The notes beneath the pieces are model-generated. The model saw only the letters and a program-made list of their open reading frames with translations, ran no database searches and was not told where the DNA came from. 6,284 nucleotides of DNA from Nitrospira sp. (GTDB lineage: Bacteria > Nitrospirota > Nitrospiria > Nitrospirales > Nitrospiraceae), in NCBI GenBank assembly GCA_029858925.1, contig JAOUEB010000087.1, positions 1 through 6,284 of the forward strand. The letters are read 5' to 3'. Below are positions 1-4,944 of this stretch, in pieces; position 1 is the first letter of the stretch; every line of letters starts with the position of its first letter. Both the position numbers and the translations under genes were made by a program.

Positions 1-629
1 CGACACAGCCCAGCACCGATCCCAAGTACAGCCAGGCGCCAGTGGCAAACCGGCTGAGTACCGATCGACCCACAGGACAGCCCAGCACCGATCCCAAGTA
101 CAGCCAGGCGCCGGTGGCGAAACGGCCGGATACCGATCGGCCGGCGACGCAGCCCAGCACCGACCGGGCATCGATAGCCAAGCCCTCTAGTCCTGTGAGG
201 GACTCCGCGGTTCCTACGGTGGCGCCCCTCCGAGAAAACACATCAGCAACAAGCCAGGAGGCCAAAGCGCCTCCATCAAGTCCGAATCCCGACATCCGTT
301 TAGCCGAAAATGGTAATGCCTTTGCCCAGTATCGCCTTGGCCGCTTCTACGCTCAGCAAAGCGGGCCGCAGGCGCCGGAGTCCCTGCATTGGTACAGGAA
401 AGCCTCTGACGGTCTCCGGCGCCTGGCCGAGGCTGGCAACGGACAAGCGATGTACGTGCTTGGGGTCATGTACGCATTTGGACGCGGAGTGAAAAAGGAT
501 AGAGAAGAAGCTCAGCGATGGCTGACGCAGGCCGTTGAACACAAGGTTGCAGCCGCCCGCCAGGTACTTGCGAGTCTAGAGAGACGTCGAAAAGCCGATC
601 CCGACCCGCAAGCGTTCGTCTCTCATTGA
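1..629 (+). CDS. Sel1-repeat protein with tandem-repeat N-terminal region (5' partial)
   Basis: The frame that stops at 627-629 is open to the left edge (first full codon at 3), so 208 C-terminal residues are visible and the true start is upstream. A GTG at 42 lies inside the repeat region, has no ribosome binding site and is unlikely to be the start. Visible residues 1 to about 50 are a 24-residue Pro/Thr/Asp-rich repeat (core QPSTDPKYSQAPVAxR). Residues 51-99 are a low-complexity Pro/Ser/Ala linker. About residues 100-175 hold two Sel1-like helical repeats: LAENGNAFAQYRLGRFY, then LAEAGNGQAMYVLGVMYAFG followed by GVKKDREEAQRWL, which is the classic Sel1 signature. Sel1 repeats are TPR-like alpha-solenoids used for protein-protein contacts, often in envelope or signalling proteins. 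The N-terminus is missing, so export cannot be judged. The gene converges on the minus-strand gene that ends at 653. The Sel1 assignment is firm; the specific role is unknown. Confidence 0.85.
   Translation, partial: TQPSTDPKYSQAPVANRLSTDRPTGQPSTDPKYSQAPVAKRPDTDRPATQPSTDRASIAKPSSPVRDSAVPTVAPLRENTSATSQEAKAPPSSPNPDIRLAENGNAFAQYRLGRFYAQQSGPQAPESLHWYRKASDGLRRLAEAGNGQAMYVLGVMYAFGRGVKKDREEAQRWLTQAVEHKVAAARQVLASLERRRKADPDPQAFVSH
6..173 (+). repeat. 72-bp in-frame tandem repeat
   Basis: The string CAGCCCAGCACCGA starts at 6, 78 and 150, an exact 72-bp period (24 codons). Units 1 and 2 are identical over their first 35 bp and about 80% identical overall. Unit 3 matches for only 14 bp and then decays. 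Bases 1-5 (cgaca) match the end of a unit (cgacg at 145-149), so the array probably continues to the left of the window. It encodes the repeated N-terminal region of the Sel1 protein. Confidence 0.9.
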
Positions 630-652
630 GAGAGCGTGCCGATAGCGGCCAG

Positions 653-1069
653 CTAAATCCCCACCCGCTTTCGTATTTCTTCTCGGATGGCGGCCTGCTC
701 TGCCTCAAACAGCCCTTCGAGTTTCAGAAACAAGTTGGCCAACGGGCCGACAAAAGGCGACAGCATCACATCGCGCCGTTCCGCCAGCATCCCTTCCGCC
801 TCGGCGATACGGACCTTCCAATCAGCAATCGTTCGTGAAAGGATCTTGCTGCTTATCAACTGCTGGCCTGGAGATCCCGTGGCTGAACCCAAAAGCCGCG
901 CTTTCAGCACGTCAAGCTCATCCGGGATCGACACCTTCACGCGCACGCCATGCGGCGTGGACCAGGTCGAGCGCTGAATCGAGTAGTCGTATGAAAAGAC
1001 CGGTTCCCGCGGCTCACGAAACGGGCCGCTGACATCGGAAATGACAAGTTTTCCATCCATCGATTGCAT
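653..1069 (-). CDS. Hypothetical protein, 138 aa, second gene of the Dyp unit
   Basis: I do not recognise this family. The ATG at 1069 lies 7 bp after the stop of the upstream Dyp-peroxidase gene, so the two are almost certainly co-transcribed. No clear Shine-Dalgarno sequence precedes it, and translational coupling would fit; a second ATG at 1060 (MDGKL) is an alternative start. The N-terminal half (about residues 20-60) looks like beta-strand with aromatics (PVFSYDYSIQRSTW, then GVRVKVSIPDELDVL). The C-terminal half (about 72-138) is charged and helical, with a likely amphipathic or coiled-coil tail rich in Glu, Arg and Leu (from EGLFEAEQ onward). There is no signal peptide, transmembrane segment or cysteine. 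The codon pattern and steady frame support a real gene. It ends 23 bp from the stop of the converging Sel1 gene, with no obvious terminator hairpin between them. Confidence 0.65.
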   Translation of the reverse strand: MQSMDGKLVISDVSGPFREPREPVFSYDYSIQRSTWSTPHGVRVKVSIPDELDVLKARLLGSATGSPGQQLISSKILSRTIADWKVRIAEAEGMLAERRDVMLSPFVGPLANLFLKLEGLFEAEQAAIREEIRKRVGI

Positions 1070-1076
1070 GGTTCAG

Positions 1077-1583
1077 TCAGAGACCGAGATACGAAAGATT
1101 GAGCCGGCCTCTGGTCACGGGCGGGCACCAGTAGTAGCCGCCAGTGAGGGGCCTGGAGAAGGTGAACAGACCATCGACGATGCCGTCGTCTAGGCCGGCC
1201 ATGCGTCGCAGAACGCGTTCGAACCGGTCCAGCGACTCGACATAGGCGATGAACTCCAGTCCCTGCTCCTGGGCGGTTGCCCACGGCATCGAGCGGCGCA
1301 CCATGAACGCCGGCAGATCGAAGCTCTCCTGGGCACTCCGCTTCACATGCGCCGATGCCGGCGCCGCAAGCTCAGGGAACGCGCGCAGTCCGGGGATCTT
1401 CCGACCGAGAACGCACACAAGCGGTTCCCCCACGCCCATGACTCCCCAGCTCGTCGAGAAACCCTTGCCAAATCTCTTCACGGCCACAGACACATCGGCG
1501 CCGGGTACCATCCGAAATGTCAGCGAGCGTCCGACAGGCAACGGGGCGGCAAGAATGCCGGGTTGGGACAAGCTAGGCTTCAT
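1077..1583 (-). pseudogene. Dyp-type heme peroxidase with in-frame internal deletion
   Basis: Both ends match the Dyp-type (YfeX-like) peroxidase family closely. Residues 5-73 are the family N-terminus (QPGILAAPLPVGRSLTF, then VGEPLVCVLG and IPGLRAFPEL). Residues 76-168 are the C-terminal heme-binding part: SAHVKRSAQESF with the probable proximal heme ligand His79; VRRSMPW with the distal Arg96, where family members such as YfeX have Asn instead of Ser98; and RRMAGLDDGIVDG followed by SRPLTGGYYWCPP. Family members are about 300 residues and this one is 168. The roughly 130 residues between FPEL and SAHVKR are gone, including the GxxDG motif with the distal catalytic Asp. The join is in frame near 1352-1370 and there is no frameshift. 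Intact relatives use H2O2 to oxidise dyes or porphyrin-type substrates, often as encapsulin cargo. This version is probably inactive as a peroxidase, hence the pseudogene call, but it keeps its promoter, start and stop and could still yield a stable protein. Family assignment is strong; functional status is inferred. Confidence 0.8.
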
Positions 1584-1607
1584 GCGACAGTCTCACAGTG
1601 GAGCGGG

Positions 1608-1616
1608 ATTATAGCA
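1608..1616 (-). promoter_or_regulatory. Extended -10 promoter for the Dyp unit
   Basis: Read on the minus strand this is TGCTATAAT: a perfect -10 hexamer (1608-1613) with the upstream TG of an extended -10 element. No good -35 box lies 16-18 bp further upstream, which extended -10 promoters tolerate. Transcription would begin near 1600, leaving a leader of about 17 nt before the ATG at 1583. Confidence 0.55.
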
Positions 1617-1670
1617 GAAACACACCATCGGGGCTTTCGACATACTACAACAAGTACACATCGAGTCCTT

Positions 1671-1686
1671 CGGCACTCCCGTGCCG
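1671..1686. other. Small hairpin in the divergent intergenic region
   Basis: CGGCAC and GTGCCG form a perfect 6-bp stem around a 4-nt loop (tccc). It lies between the minus-strand Dyp unit and the plus-strand gene at 1805. Neither side has a T-tract, so it is not a normal intrinsic terminator; an operator or chance are both possible. Nothing else is evident in 1617-1769. Confidence 0.3.
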
Positions 1687-1769
1687 GCTTCACGACCAGG
1701 CTCCTCGATTTCTCGATAATCCATCAGGGGTCATGCAGGCAGAAGCCTCTCCGACATTACGTTACGTTC

Positions 1770-1798
1770 TTGACGCCGATCTCCTCTCACGGTAGGGT
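1770..1798 (+). promoter_or_regulatory. Possible promoter of the 148-aa exported protein
   Basis: TTGACG (1770-1775, 5 of 6 to the -35 consensus) is followed after exactly 17 bp by TAGGGT (1793-1798), which keeps the three most conserved -10 positions (T, A and the final T). The transcription start would fall at or next to the ATG at 1805, implying a leaderless or nearly leaderless mRNA. The weak -10 keeps confidence low. The same AGGG could instead act as a weak ribosome binding site from a promoter further upstream. Confidence 0.3.
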
Positions 1799-1804
1799 CA
1801 ATCA

Positions 1805-2251
1805 ATGAATCCCCTGCTCCGGAACCGCTCCCTTCTGTGGGTCGTCTCCCTTCTAAGCTTCTGCTTGGCAGAACCTTCCCCGGCTGCGGAACAGCTCACC
1901 ATTGGGCAACTGCAGAAGGATCATGCGTCGCATCACATGCAGTCAGTGACTGTCGTAGGGCAAGTACGGAGCATGCGCACCTTTCCACCGTTACCATCGT
2001 TCCGGTCAAAGCAATGTACCCTCCTGTATGGCGTCGCACAGTTTGAATTAGGAGATGACTCAGGCACGTTTCCGGTCGAAACTTTAGGAAGTTGCTTTGT
2101 GGCGGCGACCACGCTGCCTGGAAACGGTGACACCATTGAATTAACCGCGCAAATCCGCGTGATTCCGTCCGACGGACGGACCGAACGAGTCATCAAAGCC
2201 ATTGCACAAAACATTGTTATCTTGAAACCGGCTTCCCGCCCCGTCCAGTAA
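1805..2251 (+). CDS. Exported OB-fold-like protein, 148 aa
   Basis: The N-terminus is a Sec signal peptide: Arg residues at 6 and 8, a hydrophobic core LLWVVSLLSF (10-19), and a probable signal peptidase I cut after Ala27 (SPA|AEQ). Cys20 does not sit in a good lipobox, so a lipoprotein is less likely. The mature part of about 120 residues reads as a small beta-barrel of the OB-fold type: TIGQLQKDHASHHMQSVTVVGQV (31-53) is the usual opening strand of periplasmic OB-fold proteins, then AQFELGDDSGTFPV (78-91), then GDTIELTAQIRVI (108-120), then a closing strand VIKAIAQNIVIL (129-140). Two cysteines in the mature chain (71 and 97) could form a disulfide. OB-fold proteins of this kind in the periplasm usually have unknown ligands. 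It stands alone, divergent from the Dyp unit, with IS debris downstream. Fold assignment is by pattern only; the function is not known. Confidence 0.7.
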   Translation: MNPLLRNRSLLWVVSLLSFCLAEPSPAAEQLTIGQLQKDHASHHMQSVTVVGQVRSMRTFPPLPSFRSKQCTLLYGVAQFELGDDSGTFPVETLGSCFVAATTLPGNGDTIELTAQIRVIPSDGRTERVIKAIAQNIVILKPASRPVQ

Positions 2252-2411
2252 GTCCCTCGACGAGGCCCAACGTACCGACAGCACCTGGCCTTGGCATCAC
2301 TCATTGCAGCTCAATCCTGCCGGATTCATCTGGGATGTTCATCATGCTATCTCGTTCATGACTCAAAGGGCTGCGCGCACACCGGTTTCATGATCCTAGC
2401 CCCAATACTGT
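2252..2411. other. Intergenic stretch, no gene seen
   Basis: This lies between the exported-protein gene and the IS debris. There is a short dyad, CCTCGACGAGG, just after the stop codon, too weak to call a terminator. The outer terminal repeat of the IS4-type element probably lies near 2390-2411, but its partner end is lost and the boundary cannot be fixed. Confidence 0.4.
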
Positions 2412-3112
2412 TCACTGTATAATCCTGACATGAAGGGCCACTGGCTGCCGCCGCCCCGTCCGTCCACGCGTGCGTGGCCGCAGCGGGTAGCTGCTCATTT
2501 TGCGCTTCACACCCTGTGGGATGCATCGGGATCGACTCGAGACAACACGCTCATCCAGGATCTCACGGAGCACCGCCTCATGAAAGGCGAGCCGGTCCTG
2601 AGGGGGGAATAGCCCCGCCCTGTGCGAGTTTCCGCCGCACCACACGGACCCCGTAGAGAAACGAGAGTCGATCGGAATCTTCCTTCCCCTTCAAGGCCGC
2701 TTCGTGCATGCGGCCGCGGACGGCGAAGTGCGCTAGCAGTAGCGCCATAGAACTCCTGCATGACCAAGTCCGGGGTCTTGCTCCGCAAGACGATCCGGGC
2801 CCCGCGTAAGTGCGTCTTGAGTTCGTCGAAGGCAGTCTCGATCTCCCAGCGTTTGTGGTCCAGCGCGGCCACCGCCGCTGCCGGCGCCGCGCCGGGATCC
2901 AGGATCGTCGTCAGGAGGCGGTGGAGCGGCTCCGCGCCCGGGACGCCCTCCAGCCGGTACTCGATGACGCGGGCGGTGACGCCGTCTCGGCGCTGCCGTT
3001 GATCCGTCGGGGTGGGATAGATGCGGCTCAGATACGACCCGTCGGGAAGCCGCTGGTCGGCGGGCAGCCACAGATTCTGCTTGATCCGCCAGAGCAGATC
3101 CGCACCGGTCCC
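2412..3112 (-). pseudogene. IS4-type DDE transposase, C-terminal half, two frameshifts
   Basis: The translated pieces join into a typical IS4 (DDE_Tnp_1) C-terminal half. The first is GTGADLLWRIKQNL to DLVMQEFYG (about 3112 to 2748), which contains RWEIETAFDELK, the R(3)E(6)K catalytic signature with the third acidic residue. The usual Tyr of the Y(2)R(3)E(6)K motif is Asp here. After a frameshift near 2741-2747 the second piece reads LLLAHFAVRGRMHEAAL to VRVVRRKLAQGGAIPP. A second frameshift in a six-base C run (2602-2607 on the plus strand) leads to QDRLAFHEAVLREIL and VKRKMSSYPLRPRTRG, stopping at 2412. Restoring a five-base run gives the expected IPPQDRL. The N-terminal half with the two catalytic Asp residues is absent. 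It is certainly inactive if the sequence is right. Confidence 0.85.
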
Positions 3113-3281
3113 CCGCGCCTCGTAAAACAACCCTCGGATCTCCGCCCACCGCTCCTGATTCACCATGCGCACCTCCCCAGATTGGTCTACCTGGGCGCGC
3201 ATGATCGTCGACTCTCTCGCCTCGTCAAGGCTCATCTCCCTCCTCCTTCAGTGAGAGGGAGGGGAGAATTCACTGACCACA
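3113..3281 (-). pseudogene. istA: IS21-type left end and istA 5' fragment
   Basis: The minus-strand ATG at 3166 has a strong ribosome binding site (GGAGGT, 3171-3176). It begins MVNQERWAEIRGLFYEAR, which resembles the N-terminus of IS21-family IstA transposases; the helix-turn-helix that should follow is missing. The reading frame passes straight into the IS4-type transposase at about 3113. Upstream, the minus strand reads TGTGGTCAGTGAATTC from 3281, a plausible IS21-style left end beginning with TG. This stretch also holds inverted repeats CTCCCTC/GAGGGAG (3236-3242, 3255-3261) and TCAGTGA/TCACTGA (3248-3254, 3270-3276). The family call rests on 18 residues and the leader, so it is moderate. 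Confidence 0.5.
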
Positions 3282-3289
3282 CCTGAGGA

Positions 3290-3697
3290 TTATTGGATGA
3301 CCGCAGACACTTGGTCGCCGGGCCAGACACGGGACTATGCAGCGCATCCCTGTCGGCCAGGAGCGCCACGTCCGTGGCGGTGAAGCGGCGGCGAAAGCCG
3401 TGCTGGGGCGCACCATGCCGGGTCGACAGCGGGCCCTCCTGGCGGTACCGCCGCCCCAGCCGGGTCACTTGCTGGCGTGAGAGCCCCGTGAGGCGCGCGA
3501 GATAACGGAGCAGGATGCCCTTGCCGATCCGGCCGTGTGAGGCATAGCCAACCCGCGTGAGCCCCCGCTCGATGCACGAAGACCGTTCCCCCTTGGGGGA
3601 CCCGGAAGGCGATCTCCGTAGCCCCGCCCAGAAAGACCCTGACTTGCGCAATCGTCTGCGGCCGGGCATCTTCCCGATCGATCACCAGGCGTTGCAT
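3290..3697 (-). pseudogene. Integrase-type (rve) transposase, N-terminal fragment, frameshifted
   Basis: From an ATG at 3697 the minus strand reads MQRLVIDREDARPQTIAQVRVFLGG and then ATEIAFRVPQ. The frame then breaks at the C5/G5 runs near 3588-3599 (plus strand). It continues as ERSSCIERGLTRVGY, GILLRYLARLTGLSRQQVTR (a helix-turn-helix), and FRRRFTATDVALLADRDALH with SGPATK, where homology stops near 3313. This is the N-terminal, DNA-binding region of integrase-catalytic-domain IS transposases (IS481/IS3-like). Removing one G from the G5 run restores VPQGERSSCIER. The whole catalytic DDE domain is missing, replaced by the IS21-type left end about 30 bp later. The exact IS family is uncertain. 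Confidence 0.75.
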
Positions 3698-3791
3698 CAG
3701 GACCGATTCCGGACAGCCGCCGCTCGGCCTCATTGCTCGTTGGAACTACGACCCCGCGTCAGACGCATTTCAGATTGGCAGAGGCTTGCCG

Positions 3792-3820
3792 TTGCATCAG
3801 CCGCTACGACCTCGTATGAT
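3792..3820 (+). promoter_or_regulatory. Candidate promoter of the flavin reductase
   Basis: TATGAT (3815-3820, 5 of 6 to the -10 consensus) lies 17 bp after TTGCAT (3792-3797, 3 of 6 to the -35 consensus). Transcription would begin near 3827. That leaves about 6 nt before the ATG at 3833, or 36 nt before the alternative ATG at 3863, which slightly favours the second start. Confidence 0.4.
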
Positions 3821-3832
3821 GAAATTTTGATT

Positions 3833-4561
3833 ATGGACGCCGCCACCCGCATCAAGACCAAAATGCCAAGTCCGTACAAGCTGACGGGCATCGAGGCCGA
3901 CACCCACGATACCAAGACCTTCCGATTCGAACTGCCTGCAGATGCGACGCTGGACATGCTGCCGGGAGACTTTCTCTACGTCCATGCCACGATCGACGGT
4001 AAAGCGGTAAAGCGGGCGTATACACCTTCGTCGCTGCCCGGCGCAACGGGATCGTTCGACCTTACCGTGAAACGCTATGACACCGGCATCGTCTCGAAGT
4101 ACCTGCACGATCAGCGGATCGGCGATACGGTGCTGATGAGCGGGCCGAACCAGGGTGGCCATTGGGTGGATGGAATGGCCAAGCGAGTGGGATTCGTAGC
4201 AGGAGGCACCGGCATCACCCCGATGATCTCCATCATCCGCTGGATTCTCATGAAGCGGATTGATGCAGAGCTATTTCTCCTCTTTGCCAATAAGACCGAG
4301 GCTGACATTATTTTGAGGGAAGAATGGAACCGGACCGCGAGGGAGCACCCGAACTTCCATTGCCATCATGTTCTGGAACAGCCGCCTCCCGGATGGCCGG
4401 AAGGAATCGGGCGCGTGACGGCCGACGTGCTGCGCCGACACCTTCCTCCTCCCGATCCCAGTACCTGTATTTTTCTCTGTGGCCCTCCGCCGATGGTGGA
4501 TACTCTGGAATCCACGCTTAGAGAGCTCGGCTACCCCGAGCACGCCATCATCCTTCCGTGA
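3833..4561 (+). CDS. FAD/NAD(P)H oxidoreductase, cytochrome b5 reductase/FNR type
   Basis: This 242-residue two-domain flavoenzyme should move electrons between NAD(P)H and a one-electron partner through FAD. The FAD domain (about 12-110) shows PGDFLYVH (44-51), the flavin-binding RAYT (61-64) and the pyrophosphate-contacting GIVSKYLHD (85-93). The nucleotide domain (about 115-242) shows GGTGITPM (124-131) and the C-terminal CGPPPMV (216-222), the pattern of cytochrome b5 reductases and related domains. There is no 2Fe-2S, globin or heme domain and no membrane segment, so it is a free cytosolic reductase whose partner must be encoded elsewhere. The frame stays open upstream to 3557, but that part is antisense to the integrase remnant and not protein-like. 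ATG 3833 and ATG 3863 (MPSPYKLTG) are the real candidates; neither has a Shine-Dalgarno sequence. The native upstream region may have been lost to IS insertion. All key motifs are intact. Confidence 0.85.
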   Translation: MDAATRIKTKMPSPYKLTGIEADTHDTKTFRFELPADATLDMLPGDFLYVHATIDGKAVKRAYTPSSLPGATGSFDLTVKRYDTGIVSKYLHDQRIGDTVLMSGPNQGGHWVDGMAKRVGFVAGGTGITPMISIIRWILMKRIDAELFLLFANKTEADIILREEWNRTAREHPNFHCHHVLEQPPPGWPEGIGRVTADVLRRHLPPPDPSTCIFLCGPPPMVDTLESTLRELGYPEHAIILP

Positions 4562-4601
4562 ATTGAACGCCAACGTGATCGGCCGGTCACGTTGGCGCAA
4601 T
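4562..4601 (+). terminator. Strong hairpin directly after the flavin reductase
   Basis: CGCCAACGTGA (4568-4578) pairs perfectly with TCACGTTGGCG (4587-4597) around an 8-nt loop. Flanking ATTG (4562-4565) and CAAT (4598-4601) extend the stem past a 2-nt bulge. It starts one base after the stop codon. The usual run of T is absent (only TATT follows), so it may act as a weak terminator or as an mRNA 3'-end stabiliser. Confidence 0.6.
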
Positions 4602-4862
4602 ATTCCCCAGTGAATGTTCATCCAAATGAGGAGTTCTACCGCAGAACACTGCCCTCTCCTTCTCATTGCACATTTCTAACCACATGACTTCTCTAGTGGT
4701 TTCGTTTGGCATACTCTTCGCTCTACCTGTGTGAAGCATGCGCTCACTGATATGCGCATTGTGACGCGTCAGGCAGGACAAAACGACTCCAAGACGCATA
4801 TCGGTTCTACTCGATAGTCGTTGAGCGTAACGCGTTCGTTTGAACCGAATTCAGAAGAAGAT

Positions 4863-4909
4863 CCCATGTGTTCAGTAGCGTATCCACGTGGACAGGCTAG
4901 GCACATGGG
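4863..4909 (+). promoter_or_regulatory. Nested palindrome in the cfa leader
   Basis: CCCATGTG (4863-4870) and CACATGGG (4902-4909) are a perfect 8-bp inverted repeat. The 31 bases between them contain a perfect 10-bp palindrome, TCCACGTGGA (4883-4892). The structure ends 35 bp before the start codon. It could be a binding site for a dimeric regulator or an mRNA leader structure; the sequence cannot tell which. Confidence 0.45.
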
Positions 4910-4934
4910 CACACATTCCTGATTGCAGCCCAAC

Positions 4935-4940
4935 GGAGGT
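4935..4940 (+). promoter_or_regulatory. Ribosome binding site of cfa
   Basis: GGAGGT is followed by two consecutive in-frame ATGs at 4942 and 4945. The core GGAGG is 2 nt from the first and 5 nt from the second, so the second is the better-spaced start. It also rules out the upstream in-frame GTG at 4888, which has no such site. Confidence 0.75.
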
Positions 4941-4944
4941 CATG

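Larger units (their letters stand above)
2400..3733 (-). mobile_element. Mosaic of three insertion-sequence remnants
   Basis: Three transposase pieces of different families follow each other on the minus strand: a frameshifted N-terminal integrase fragment (about 3290-3697), an IS21-type left end with the first istA codons (about 3113-3281), and the frameshifted C-terminal half of an IS4-type transposase (2412 to about 3112). None is complete and no functional element could be assembled from them. The simplest history is successive insertions into one another followed by deletions and frameshifts. Outer limits are approximate because no matching pair of terminal inverted repeats remains visible. 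Confidence 0.75.
4602..4941 (+). promoter_or_regulatory. Long cfa upstream region with dyads
   Basis: No convincing gene lies in these 340 bp. Notable parts are a sigma54-like GG-N10-GC element (4706-4722), a dyad ATGCGC/GCGCAT (4738-4743, 4754-4759), the palindrome AACGCGTT (4829-4836), and a nested structure at 4863-4909. I could not find a good sigma70 promoter. The length and the number of dyads suggest regulated expression of cfa. Confidence 0.4.

Noticed and set aside
1249..1808. Long plus-strand frames opposite the Dyp gene
   Set aside because: They are shadows of the Dyp coding sequence, whose minus-strand translation matches the family at both ends.
2411..2423. TGTATAAT at the IS4 end as a plus-strand promoter
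   Set aside because: The -10 hexamer is perfect, but no acceptable -35 lies at 16-18 bp, the TG is not in extended -10 register, and no plus-strand gene follows.
3557..3832. N-terminal extension of the flavin reductase frame back to 3557
   Set aside because: It is antisense to the recognisable integrase remnant, reads as non-protein-like sequence, and reductase homology begins only after 3833-3863.
4587..4799. Possible 70-aa minus-strand gene in the cfa upstream region
   Set aside because: It has no recognisable motif or ribosome binding site, and its 3' end runs into the hairpin after the reductase gene. It is most likely a chance frame.
4888..4944. GTG at 4888 as the cfa start
   Set aside because: It has no ribosome binding site, lies inside a perfect palindrome, and is followed by a strong GGAGGT placed correctly for the ATG at 4945.
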